In this document: piece after piece, positions 47,539 to 58,989 of the stretch
How positions within the stretch are numbered: the first letter of the stretch is position 1
Layout: each line of letters begins with the position of its first letter
NCBI RefSeq assembly: GCF_036669915.1
Contig: NC_089321.1
Location: 15,367,792 to 15,431,791 of the forward strand
Source of the DNA: Pocillopora verrucosa
Taxonomy: Eukaryota; Cnidaria; Anthozoa; Scleractinia; Pocilloporidae
Reading direction: 5' to 3'
DNA: 64,000 nt
Program-made: the position numbers and the translations under genes
The notes under the pieces: model-generated
Told to the model about the DNA's origin: nothing
Database searches by the model: none
The model's input: only the letters and a program-made list of their open reading frames with translations

Positions 47539-47660
47539 TTTACACTTTACGGTGGCCAATTTACGTTTTAAACTCAGTTGTTAGCACCAGATTACCTGCT
47601 ATACTCTCCCACCGACTCAGCACCACAGTTTCTTCAAAAATCTACCCCCTTTATTATTTT
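47500..47660 (-). mobile_element. Copy of the dispersed palindromic element
   Basis: This matches, in reverse, the element at 25790-26040: GGGCTAACGCTTGAAACGTC and TTTACGGTGGCCAATTTACG at its left, and ACCACAGTTTCTTCAAAAAT near its right end. It is non-coding. Confidence 0.6.
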
Positions 47661-48493
47661 GCTAATTGAGTGGATGGCCCTATAATACTCAAAATTTTGT
47701 TAAAATTCATACTTTGTGGACTTACTATGAATTTCTTTTGTAATGCTATAGGTTATACTTTCTGCCGAAATTTAAACACACTTTTATTATACAGCTCTTT
47801 TCCTTTTTACAAACAGTGGCATGTTCCTGTATCACCATCACTTTTACTTTAAATAGTGGCGAGTCATTTATTTGTGATTAACGCAATATTTGGAAAGACT
47901 TTGTCAGACTATTTCACAGCTAACAACTGTTCAAATACCACCCTAATGCTACTGCCGTACTCTATTGTGTTAATTACTACTTTGCTGACGACTTTGCATT
48001 GAAAAGCTTTGGCCTTTGTTCCAAGTACCATTAAATTTATTCGCTTTATCACCCAGTTGACCTGATGGTAAAATAAACTTTTCTTGACCAATGAATATTC
48101 AAGCACTCTAAGACAGTCTTTGACATATTAAATTTTTACTCACTTCGTTTTTATCTCTGGCCTTCTCCCTAGTAATTCATGATGAGTGATTCTATTTTTA
48201 TAACACCTCAGCAAAGAAATAAATTTGAACAGCTTACCTTTACAGGATGTTTAGGGCTTTAAGGAAACAAATTTTTGTTTCATGATATAAATGTGAGATG
48301 ACCTATCTATGCTGTAACATTTACGCTCGCGACATTCAACTGCTTCATTTGTTTCCTCTAATTTCTTCTGCCACCCGAAGGTTCTGGTCAAGTGGGTAAC
48401 TAAGTTCAATAAAATGTTATTCTGTTTCCTTTCACTGTTTAATTTTTTTTTTTCCTTTTGAGTATCAAAATTTGAATTTTGTCTATAGATGCA

Positions 48494-51400
48494 ATGAAGC
48501 TCCTGCTTGCTGTACTTGCGTTGTGGTTTTGCCAAGCTACATCGGAAACACGAATTCGATCTGGTGGGTTGCATAAATATTTTATGTCTGGAGAGCATTT
48601 TCATTATTATTCATTTTTTTTTTTTTGTAGGTCCTTCGAGGTCAGAAAATACGGGAGATATACAAATATTTAATATACGAATACTGCGTCAAGATTCGGC
48701 TATTTCCAGAAATCTGTGCGTCGTCTATCGATTTTCCACGTAAACGCTTTCGAGGAAATTAGATATCTGAGGTCTAAAAATAACTAATAAATAGCAGAGA
48801 TGCCCCTATCACAAAGTTGACATTGAAGAACTAAACGAAATCGAATCGTATCTTTTGTAGGTGAAATATTTGAACTTACTGGAACAAAACATTTCTACGA
48901 GCCAGGAGGAACTGAAATTACGCTGAAAGGTAGAGTTCTTTAGGCTCACTTGTCTTAAATAGATGAAGCTCATCCATTGGATTTTTTACACACCTTGTTC
49001 ATTGATAAATTATGTGAGTTATATCGCACTTCCCTTGTTTTGTTTTACCTCTGGTTTGTAGGTTATTTAAAGTTCTGCAAGCCATATTACTGTCCTTCAT
49101 GTATTCGCATACCTTATTTGCAAGTGGGTGATGAAAGTGTATGCATGACGGCACGAATTCCTGAAAGAATGTGGAATTGTTGGAAATATAAATTCAGCCA
49201 TAAAATGAAACTTCCAACGAAGTACGGGAGCTACAAAATATATGTACGTAAAACTAATACTGAGAGACCAAAGTTTATTTGTGACCTTTACCGTAAACGT
49301 CATGATCGATCTCGCAACCACTATTACATCTTTGTTAAATTTTTAGAACTAAAATCTCGATCGCTAGTTTCCTTGCCACTTGATCTCGACTCCATAAGTG
49401 TTCTTCATGTTCTCCTTAATTATTTTATTTCTGTCGTATAGCTGAAATTGCTACATATTTGAAATGCTCATATTTATTTTCAAGGCATACAGTTTACTAG
49501 AGTACAATTGTGGTACAATTCCTGACAACGCACATAGAGTAGTTCTTGGAACTGTTACCGTTGGAAGTAAGTAAACATTTCCAAAAATAAATTAAAAAAA
49601 CAACAAAATAATATCCCTTTAAAGAAATTGAAATAGCCTCGGTATTTAAGGGAATATCTGGGAATATATAGAGAATAATACATGGGCGCGCGTAAATATG
49701 GAATTTCTCTTCGAGTTGAACACGAGAAGAGAAATTGCACATCTACATGTATTACTTTGTTTATTATATAAACAGGATAGTCCTTTACTAAGAATAAAAG
49801 CAGACTTTATTTATGAATGAAAGTAAATGAATCGACAATCCCCGAACAACAATCGTAAAGTGCGTTGGCGCTAACTCTTAAGATAGAAAATGCGTTGAAT
49901 CATGATTACAAAAACAACAATGGTCGTAATTTTCAATTTACAAAAATCTTATCTATTGACTTTGTCCTTACTGACAGCAGAAGTCTTTCAGGTAAACGGC
50001 CAATCCTTCCAGTTGTCGATTTTCATTCTCAGCCGAAAGAAATGGTTACACCAAAGCCACTGAATAAGTAACTTTCTGTTTTTCTTTTAGTAAATTGGTT
50101 TTCTTCCCCTTCTAGGAACGTTTGAACTTTACTGTCTGTCAGCAATACGGTTTTTTTAGTGTTTTAGCCGCCATAATTCGAGGAAGCTGAGACAAACAAC
50201 TTTTGTTGAGAATCGTGAAGGCTTTGCCGTTCATTCGTCAACTTGACCGGGTGGCGCCAAAGGCGAGTGACGTGTCAGCAGCTGATTGGCTATATCAACA
50301 CACGTGAAAAAATAAGACTTTTTTTCACGTGTGTTGTAACGGCTTTTCTCAGGGCCGGAAATACTTGTATAACACTGCAGTTTATGCGATTAAAGGATAT
50401 ACATACTTATGGTGTGTTTCATATCGAAACATAGTCTCCATAAATCTAACTTGCAGATCCACTTTTCTGGCTTGAGGGTAAAACTTACTTCAGTGCGCCC
50501 CAAGGAGGGACAATCTCAGTGAGAGGTAAATAAATACACTAAAAGGAATCTTACTGGAGACTGCTGGTCTTTCGCTGCATGTGTATATACAATTGAAATC
50601 TAGAGATATGTTGATGACAATAATAATGACAAGGATAATGATGATAATAATATTGATTATAATAATGTTGATAATACTAATAATACTAACAATAATGATG
50701 GTAATAATAACAATACTTTTCTTAATGATTAGCGAAAAAAGACATCAACGTTTCGGGAAGATCGAATCTTAACGTAAGTAAAATGCTTCTGAAGGGTATA
50801 GCCTCTTAATATTTGACCTCCAAGGTTTACACTTCCAGGTTTCACTTGCAATTGCTTTGATTTTATATAACGACAGGCTGCTACAAATATTGTCGTAAAG
50901 ACATCTACTGCCCCACATGCATTCGGCAAGTATACTTCCACGCAAGAGCTGGTTCGAGCAAGTGTGCTGGGCATATTCATGCCGAGCGTGATCTTGACTG
51001 CAAAGCGCACTGTGCCACAAGAGATGTGAAGGTTCCGAGTGTTCCTGGGAAATACCATGTCAGGGTAAGTATAATCTTATGAAAAATTTCATAGAAACAC
51101 AGTGAGTTTACCGATTGATCAGCAGACCTTAAAATCTGGTAGAGGGCTAAAGAAGTTTATTTTCTGAATGCTATTGCGCGTTCATTTGTTGTCTTTGGAT
51201 ATCGTTTCATTTGTTTAGCTTTAGGTACAAATTGATTTTTGATCAAATGGAAGAAATCACGTGTATCAGTTCGCGTATAAAAGCTGAAACCACACTAGTG
51301 ATAGATGGCAGAAGTCTGTGGGTGACAAGCTCTACAGTCAATAAATGTTGACATTTTTAATATGAACTAAGTTAGTGGAGGCTAATAAGACCTAATCAAG

Positions 51401-54400
51401 ATGGTCTATTAGTGAACTTAATTAAGTTTTACCAAGTGTTTTCTTTTCTTCAGATCTATGAGCTTTTGGAGTATAAATGTCGCGAAAACAACTTTGATGG
51501 TGGCGTTCCTGTTGGGACTGTTCATGTCTCAGGTAAAAAAATAATATACCATTTCCACAAGTATTATTGTTGTCATGATCATAATTATTCTGGTTGCAAT
51601 TTTCTCCAAATATTCACTTGCTTAATCGCTTATGGAACATTTTATGAAATTTGTTTCTCTAGATTTGTGTCGGGAAGAACACTCTCTGTGAGAAAAATCA
51701 ATGTGTCTTAACATTTCACGCGTTTTTTTTTTAAGTTCCATCTTTTAATAGATCCCAACATCTTAGTACATTTACATTCCTCTATATCCTAACTGATAAC
51801 ATCATAACCGCACCAAATTATGTTGCAGACATCGATGAATGTAAGGCGGGAAATCCTTGTAAGAATGGCGGAACATGCGTCAATACCATCGGATCCTACA
51901 AATGCCTTTGTCCCAAAGAATTCACCGGTAAATTCTGCGGGGATGGTGAGTTATTATGACAAAAGTGCTGTCTAGTTGCTTTCTATTCTCATTACGCAAT
52001 GTCAAGTAAAGAGAAAAAGAAACAAAGCAAGCAAACACACGAACAAACGGAAGCTGAAAGAGCAGAAACGGTAGAGTCAATGAAAAAAAATGGGGTAGCA
52101 TGTTGACTCAGCTTTGGGTCGATATCAGACTCAACTCCGATGTTTGGCTGGAAGGGGTTTGGGTAGGTACATTAACGTATAACCAGGAGAAAGAAAATTT
52201 ACTTTTTTAAAATTTCTGCTAGTCGTCTCGAGAATAAAACTGTAGGGAGAGGTCCCAGCATATCTCGCTATTTTGTAAGGTTACGCTATCTTTATCTGTC
52301 TGGTTTCAACAGATTTGAATGAGTGCAGCAGTAAGCCCTGTAAGAATGGAGGAAGTTGTCAAAATAAGATTGGTGGATACAGTTGCAGCTGTACATCAGG
52401 GTGGGCCGGAACGAACTGTGACCAAGGTGACAGTTCTTCTAATTTTTTTGACGAATCATAAACATAAACTTAATGAAGACGGAAAGTGTTAGATGGCCTG
52501 TCTTGAGCTCATCTAGTTTAGGAAGCACACTTTCCAATTTTTAGTAAGGCTTTATTTTATAAGAGTTGAAGATAGACAAAATGAGATGATAAGTGGTTAA
52601 AATAGTATGGGGGTAAAAAATCATAATAGGATACCTAGGCCTGCTAATCATTTTGAAGTCGTATTTTTGAAACAGGGTATCTGAGGAAATTTGCATCTAA
52701 CCCACAGATATAAACGAATGTTTAAAAGATCCCTGCAAGAATGGAGGCACCTGTAACAACAACGATGGAGGATACAGCTGCTTCTGCTTCAAAGGCTGGA
52801 CAGGAAAGAATTGTGACCAAGGTGAGTTCAACAAAAAAAAGAGATTGAACAAGAGTACAGATGGGACTGTTATGCGTGGGGAAATAGGTTCCATGTAGAC
52901 TCGTGCGACAAATTCCAATTTTTAAAGGGGTGGAGGAACGAAAGAACTCTCAAAGACGTGCAAATTATTGATTTATTATGCAAGAAAATATCTAGCTTTA
53001 CATTATTTCCTTTATTCATTTCACATCCAGATATTGATGAGTGTTCACTTGCAAGTGGAAATCCGTGTAAGAACAATGGAAAATGTTTCAATCTGTTAGG
53101 ATCATACAAGTGCACATGCGCTTTAGGTTTTACCGGCAAACATTGCGAAAATGGTAGGTTTGATTGGTAATGTTTTTTCAGAGTTTGATTTATTTAATTT
53201 TTTATCAGACTCTTAACATTACCTAGGCACTTAAGTGTACCCTGAATGAAAAATCACCCGGCACCTTTCCTCTCAAGTGTGTCTGTATCAATTGAAAAAT
53301 GGAAAGTCGACCCTCCATTACTATTAATTCTGAACTGTGTTACTCTGACAAAGCTTTATCATCCTTCACGGGTTGCAAAATGACAAGTTTCTTTCAAGCG
53401 TGCCGAATAGATAATCAACTTACGAGAGACTTGGGCTGAGGAAAAAACAACTACGATGACAGCGACCGTCGACGACTCCTAGAATATTGCTAAAGTAACT
53501 TGGTGTGATCATGATTATTGATTCAGATTTGGATGAATGCCTTAGCAATCCTTGTAAGAACGGAGGAGCTTGTACAAACAAACCTGGAGGATACCGTTGT
53601 AGCTGTGTAACTGGGTGGACAGGGGAACATTGCGATGAAGGTAAGATCTAATAAGTTTTCTTTCTTTCCTTTATTTTAAACCAGTTAAATCCAAAAACCG
53701 ACTGCTTTTATGCGGCCTTAATCTACTGAAAACTTTTTAAAACACAGCATTTCTGTTATTTTGCCGTGAGAATCGAGCAGTTAGGTATTTTAATAGCATT
53801 TACTGCCGTTTTAACCGTTTTTCTTTTTTTTTTTTTAATTTTAAAAGACGTCAACGAGTGCGACAAAAATCCGTGTCAAAATGGCGGACAATGTACAAAT
53901 CAGATCGGTTCACATGTATGTAACTGTCCGAAAGGGTGGACTGGGAAGAACTGCGAAGTAGGTGAGTGATCGGAAGCGTTTCTTTCTTTCTGAGTTTTTT
54001 TTTTTTTTTTTTTTTTTTGTTCTTTTTTTTGTCAAATAAATCCACTGAAAATTAAATTTTCTTCACTTAAGATCTCGATGAATGTTTGGACGGCCCTTGT
54101 AAAAACGGTGGCTCGTGCGTCAATAAGGACGGGGGTTTCAGCTGTACGTGCGCTGCTGGTTGGGGTGGAGATTTCTGCGACCAAGGTTAGTGAATTTTGG
54201 GAATAAAATGGTAAATGACCTTTATTGAAATTTCTACCTTCCCTTTTTCTCCATAGATATAAATGAATGCGACAACAATCCTTGTCAAAACGGAGGAACC
54301 TGTGAGAACAAGGATGGAAGTTACAAGTGTAAATGCGATAATGGATATGGAGGAGAAAATTGCGAGGAAGGTAAACGTATACGTAATTGGAAGCAGACTG

Positions 54401-57400
54401 ATAAATTCTGCACTAAACCTTAGTAGTTTGCATCGCTTTGTTTCTTTGTTTGTTTTTTGTTTCTTGTCTTTGCTTGTTTGTTTTTGGTTACTGTTTATTC
54501 TTAACTTTTGCTTTCGTTATCTTTTTTGACCTTATAAGAAAAGGCGTAGCTATCAAGTAAAGTCAATTCTGAGCTGATCGCAGACGAGAAGTTTCTTAAG
54601 GGAGGGGCTGAAGGGGTTGGCTGATGCTCTGTATATTTAGGCCATATCTGTTCCATCGATTAGCTCACACGCGGTTAGCGAAGGCTTTGCTACATCTCAT
54701 TCATCACGAGGTATGGTATTCCCCTTTCAGTGCTTGACTTATGTAAAAAAAATCCTTGTAAGAATGGAGGAACGTGCAAAAGCGACCAAGGAGGATATAC
54801 ATGCAGCTGTGTCCCACAATGGACTGGAAAAGATTGCGAGCAAGGTATAGTGGTTTGTAATGTCACGAGACGAGGAAAATTGTTTAGGCTCAAAAGGTAA
54901 TATTTCCAGGCTAATTAAAATTCTCTTTCAACTAAATTGTCACCTATCCATGAAAAAGCAATAGTGAGGCTTTTCTCTGGATCCTTAAAAGATTGCAATT
55001 CTTATATCATTTTATCTCCAGATGTGAATGAATGTAATAACAACCCATGTCGAAACGGAGCCAGTTGTATCAACTCACATGGGGGATACACTTGTCAATG
55101 CGCCGCTGGATGGACAGGAGCCAAATGTGATCAAGGTAGGTTATTAATCTAACTTTAAGGACATAAGTAAAACATGAATAACAAAATAAAGTAAATTTAA
55201 ACTTTCATTTTGTGCAAGATGCATTACATTTTTGTTCGTATTTGTAACTAAATGTCTTTACAAACGTAACAAGACAGAAAGACCCTACTATCGTTAGTTC
55301 CTCGCAGCCTAGTTTCTGTGTAATGAAAAGAGTTTTCACTAAGAGTGTTATCGTCATGATTATTATTATAATTTTTATCATTATCGACTTACCAATCAAT
55401 ATTTTATCGCCATTTATCGTTTTTGTTAAGCCTCGGAATAAAGATATTTAAAAGGCCCTTAAGTCTGATCTGACTACGATATATAAACATCTTACACTTA
55501 TTCAGACATTGATGAATGCATGAACAACCCCTGCCAAAATGATGGAGTTTGCACAAACACCCAAGGAGATTTCACCTGTCAGTGTACAAACCAGTGGACC
55601 GGAAAAGCATGCGACAAGGGTTGGTTTACAGCTCAATGATATTTCTCTATAGCTTTCCAATGGGGAAGTCGCGGTGAGATCCTCTTTTAAGCTAATGTTT
55701 TAAGATTTGTTGGAATGGATTGAGTGAAGTCACGTGCGTTAGCTATTCCATCGAGCCATATTTGTGGTCAAAATACTTTCCCAAAAACTAACTTCAGTTA
55801 TTTCCTTTACTAATGTCTAAGGTTCCAACCACCGGGTGGTTACTCGAATTTTATGTAACGACATTAAAATTTTAATCTGGCCGGCCAAACAGATGCCTTC
55901 ACGAAGAGAAGTCCATACTAAGTACAAACTCTTAGGTCAATTCATGATCAATGTAAAGAAGCTTTTGTCCTTTTAAGATGTGGACGAATGCGAACTTTTC
56001 CCGTGTCAAAATGGAGGTACCTGTCGCAATTCAAATGGCGGTTACGTTTGTGAATGCATGCCTGGATGGGAAGGGAAAGATTGTGAAAATGGTGAGTAAA
56101 ACTGAAAGCTCCATTTAGTTATGAGCAGACTGGCTGACAAACAAAGCATGTGATGGAAAATGTTTTTTTTTCGCTCGATTCCATAAGTTTCGAGTAGGCC
56201 CTTTAATTTACTTACACCACAACCGTGAATATTGAGGTGTTCATTGTTTAGTAGAGTAGATATTTTCTCTTTTTTCAGACATTGATGAATGTGCCAGTCA
56301 CTATTGTCAAAATGGTGCAACATGCATAAATGACATTGCTGGGTATAGATGCATCTGCCCATCTGGATACGAAGGTTTCTACTGCGATCAAGGTTTGGAA
56401 ACTTTGATCCCATGCTCTTTGCTCTATGTATAAGTGAATTGAGGATAAAATAGTTACAGCAGTGTGTAAAAGTTTAAATCGACAATCAAAACCTAACAAA
56501 CGTAGAGGAGTCAAAAAAGAAGATAAATTCCGATCCACAGGCGGACGTGAAAAAAATCGATTCAACTTGATTACGTTTTGCGGTTAGAAGAAAATCCCCC
56601 ATAAAAAGTTAAAAAAAAAAAGACATGTCAATAAGCCCGACTAGTAAAATTCCGGTATAACATTAACGTCCAAAGAGTAAATATTTACATTTTTTATGGT
56701 TAAAATGTTTACAGGAATAAAGGCTTTTGATGGAGTTATTTTTCATAAAGTTTATATATTTTTTTTATTTTTCAGCCCAATCCATGCCAACACCCGCCAT
56801 CAGTAAGTGTGGTAGACCTATCCTCACATTTTCCGGTTAAAAGAAAGCGGCATGAATACATAATAATTGAAACAGTACTGATGATCGCTGCAACCTTTCT
56901 TTTTTCTGTAGGGAACTCTTATGAACCTGTGGGCTGTTTCCATGATAAAGGAGTGGCGCCGCGCCCCTTACCCGAATTTCTTGGGAGCTTCCGCAAAGAA
57001 ATAAATTGGAAACACGTGGAGCTTACAGTCGACAAGTGCGCAAAACTGGCGCAGAAAAAAGGGTAATATGATTCAAATGAAAAGCTACATTAACGAATAG
57101 GAATAAAAGAGATCAATGTTCATATAAAAGCCTTGATTTGGATCTTCCCGCGGGGATGATCTACAATCTAATTTGAGATCGCACAGTATTTCTTCTTGCA
57201 CTGGTTGTGAACTACATTCTCCCAAAAGTTTAGGCCTTTTAGATGGGATGTCAGAAATACTTACAAGTCAACTACCAACCTATATGTATGGACGTTGACG
57301 AATCAGCTGCAAGGCTATCCCCATTATTTTGTCAGCATTACTTAGCAATGGCGGTTTACCCTGAAGTGAATAAGGGAACATAAGTGTAATGTCGAGGCAT

Positions 57401-57677
57401 GGACCTAGGCCTCTTCACCTGGTGTCCAAAACAATAACCACTTATCTAGCAGGCCCCACATGAGAGATGAGGAATACAAAAATAAGCAGGAAAGTATGTT
57501 TTGTTTTTGTTTTTTTTGCTTTTCAGGTACGCATATTTTTCTGTCCAGTATTATGCGGAGTGCTGGTCAGGTCCTGAGGCTGGAGATACTTACGCTAGAG
57601 AGGGAAAAGCTACCAACTGCCTTAATGACGCTGTGGGAACATCGTTCACTAATTATGTTTACCGCTTTGTAAACTAA
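48494..57677 (+). CDS. Secreted protein: signal peptide, two novel Cys-rich modules, 13 EGF domains, WSC-like domain
   Basis: Twenty-three exons give 2562 nt, 853 residues. Exons: 48494-48563, 48861-48929, 49062-49243, 49485-49566, 50457-50525, 50877-51064, 51454-51532, then thirteen EGF exons between 51829 and 56392, 56776-56802, 56912-57062 and 57527-57677. All junction phases close. Residues 1-18 are a signal peptide ([18 protein letters not shown]). Residues 24-134 and 135-246 are two copies of an unrecognised cysteine-rich module. EGF domains follow to about 744, then a WSC-like domain at 754-853. No membrane helix follows, so the protein should be secreted, probably an extracellular-matrix or cell-surface binding protein. 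ATG 48494 is preferred because it opens the signal peptide; the ATG at 48489 stops after one codon. It faces a similar minus-strand gene. Confidence 0.85.
48861..51532 (+). other. Duplicated cysteine-rich module, six exons
   Basis: Module 1 (48861-48929, 49062-49243, 49485-49566) and module 2 (50457-50525, 50877-51064, 51454-51532) each use three exons of nearly equal size (69/182/82 and 69/188/79 nt) with the same phases (1, 0, 1). Shared sequence marks are a glycine-rich start ([12 protein letters not shown] and [13 protein letters not shown]), then a C-x(4-5)-YCP[ST]CIR core, a C near the middle, a C before KxxxxxK, and a final Y-x-LLEY-x-C. Six cysteines correspond and module 2 has two more. 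I cannot assign it to a known domain family. Confidence 0.75.
50618..50730 (+). repeat. AAT/GAT low-complexity tract
   Basis: An imperfect run of AATAAT, GATGAT and AATACT triplets in the intron between the first exon of cysteine-rich module 2 (ends 50525) and its second exon (50877). Confidence 0.85.
51829..56392 (+). other. Thirteen tandem EGF exons
   Basis: Each exon is one EGF domain, phase 1 at both ends, mostly 114 nt (117 and 123 for the first and fourth). Starts: 51829, 52313, 52708, 53031, 53527, 53848, 54072, 54257, 54731, 55022, 55506, 55978, 56279. All have six cysteines. Twelve begin D-[ILV]-[DN]-E-C, the calcium-binding start; the ninth begins V-L-D-L-C and lacks it. Symmetric exons explain easy gain and loss of repeats. 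Confidence 0.9.
56912..57677 (+). other. WSC-like domain, two exons, and gene 3' end
   Basis: Exons 56912-57062 and 57527-57677 encode about 100 residues: [10 protein letters not shown], then [33 protein letters not shown] and YVYRF before TAA. WSC domains are small carbohydrate-binding folds. This form shows four cysteines rather than eight, as does the minus-strand paralogue, so it may be a distinct subtype. Confidence 0.7.
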
Positions 57678-58989
57678 GGCTCTCCGAGCAGCTTTAAGTT
57701 TTAGTAAAGTAAGTAAGGACATGAAAGAAAATCAATAAATCATTTGCCTCAGGGCTGACCATAAATGTGTGTGATCGCTTGTGTTTCAGGAGGCGGTCCA
57801 CCATGTTTACAAGGTAAATTTCTCGACAAGCAGTGTAATGAATTGTAGTATATTTTGTGGGATCGACTTCTCTGGATTCTCTTACCGAGATACAAGCAAC
57901 TTTAGCGATCGTTTTTCTTTTGTTCCCTGCGAAATCGAAAGTTCATAAAAAGCAAACACTTTTTATTGCCATTTTGCTGATTTTTACTACTTGTGCCTAA
58001 ATGGGTTGCGATAAGATGGGAATTTCGAAAAAGTCCTCATCACTAGTTAAAATATACGACATTCAGACCTCTTCGGTTTAAACCTCTCTTTTATTGTTGA
58101 CAGCTTTGTTCATCACAGTTTTCTTAAGCTTCAAGTTAAGTACCATCAGTAGATAAGCCCTTGATTAGCTCACTTCTGCAATAAGTTTTAGAAATAGAAC
58201 TGTGAGTCAACTAGAAATCAAGAAATCAAGGGTTTGTACCTACTTGTTGTAGGGTAAGACTGAAAAGGAATGTTGTCGGTGACGCAGAAATTTCGAAAAC
58301 TTGACCCAACGTTGTTTTTCGGGGAAATTTGTTAAGTCGTGGAAATTGATTACTCAGCTACTTCGCCTTTTTAATTTTGTGATGTGACGATAGAGCTACA
58401 AACCGATATGTTCAGTTTGCAGTGGATTATACTGGTTTAGTAACTAAGTCACGTGTACGGTTTTTTGTCGTTATCAGAATATGTTGAGAGGAATCTGCTC
58501 TAATTCGTTAGTTTTTGAACAAGGTTTACTTTCACCCGAACTATCACGCTCCACGGAAGAAATCTGGGTAATGTTGTCTTAGGGTCCCCCATAAGATTAT
58601 GCAATTCTATGTTACAATCCTTCGTTAGAAATCTGATTTAAAAACTCTTTAGTCACAAACTGCACTAATAATGTATAGCAGGTGAGTACAAACTGTCATA
58701 TTGAACACAATTTCAGACCATTTCTGGCTACCACCTGCCCGTAAACTTTTCGAGTAAATCGGTAGTTTTCAGAACGTGTCTTTTTTAATTCGAAACATAT
58801 CTCTCTGCCCTTGTTGAAATTCCTGTTTTTGTTGTTCGGTTCCATATCTGGTGTGTATGTATACAAGATATTTCAATTATTGATCGCCCCGAGTAAGACA
58901 AAAGGCTTCGGCCACAGAAACACCGTAAATTTCGTCTACTGTTGATGGTTTTAAATAAAATGATCTTACCTCTCAACCTCTCAATAGCT
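57678..58989. other. Gap between convergent genes
   Basis: This should hold both 3' UTRs; AATCAATAAATC near 57733 is a plausible poly(A) signal for the plus-strand gene. No exon is supported. Confidence 0.4.

Larger units (their letters stand above)
44603..48493. other. Intergenic stretch between peptidase and EGF genes
   Basis: Apart from two possible orphan exons (44813-44952 and 47253-47397), the dispersed repeat at 47500-47660 and an ATT-rich low-complexity tract at 45775-45815, I see nothing I can support. Confidence 0.4.

Noticed and set aside
57791-57812. Possible extra 3' exon of the plus-strand EGF gene (GAGGCGGTCCACCATGTTTA)
   Set aside because: It has good splice sites, but the gene already ends at an in-frame TAA that matches the end of the minus-strand paralogue. 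It could only be used by alternative splicing from a weak donor.
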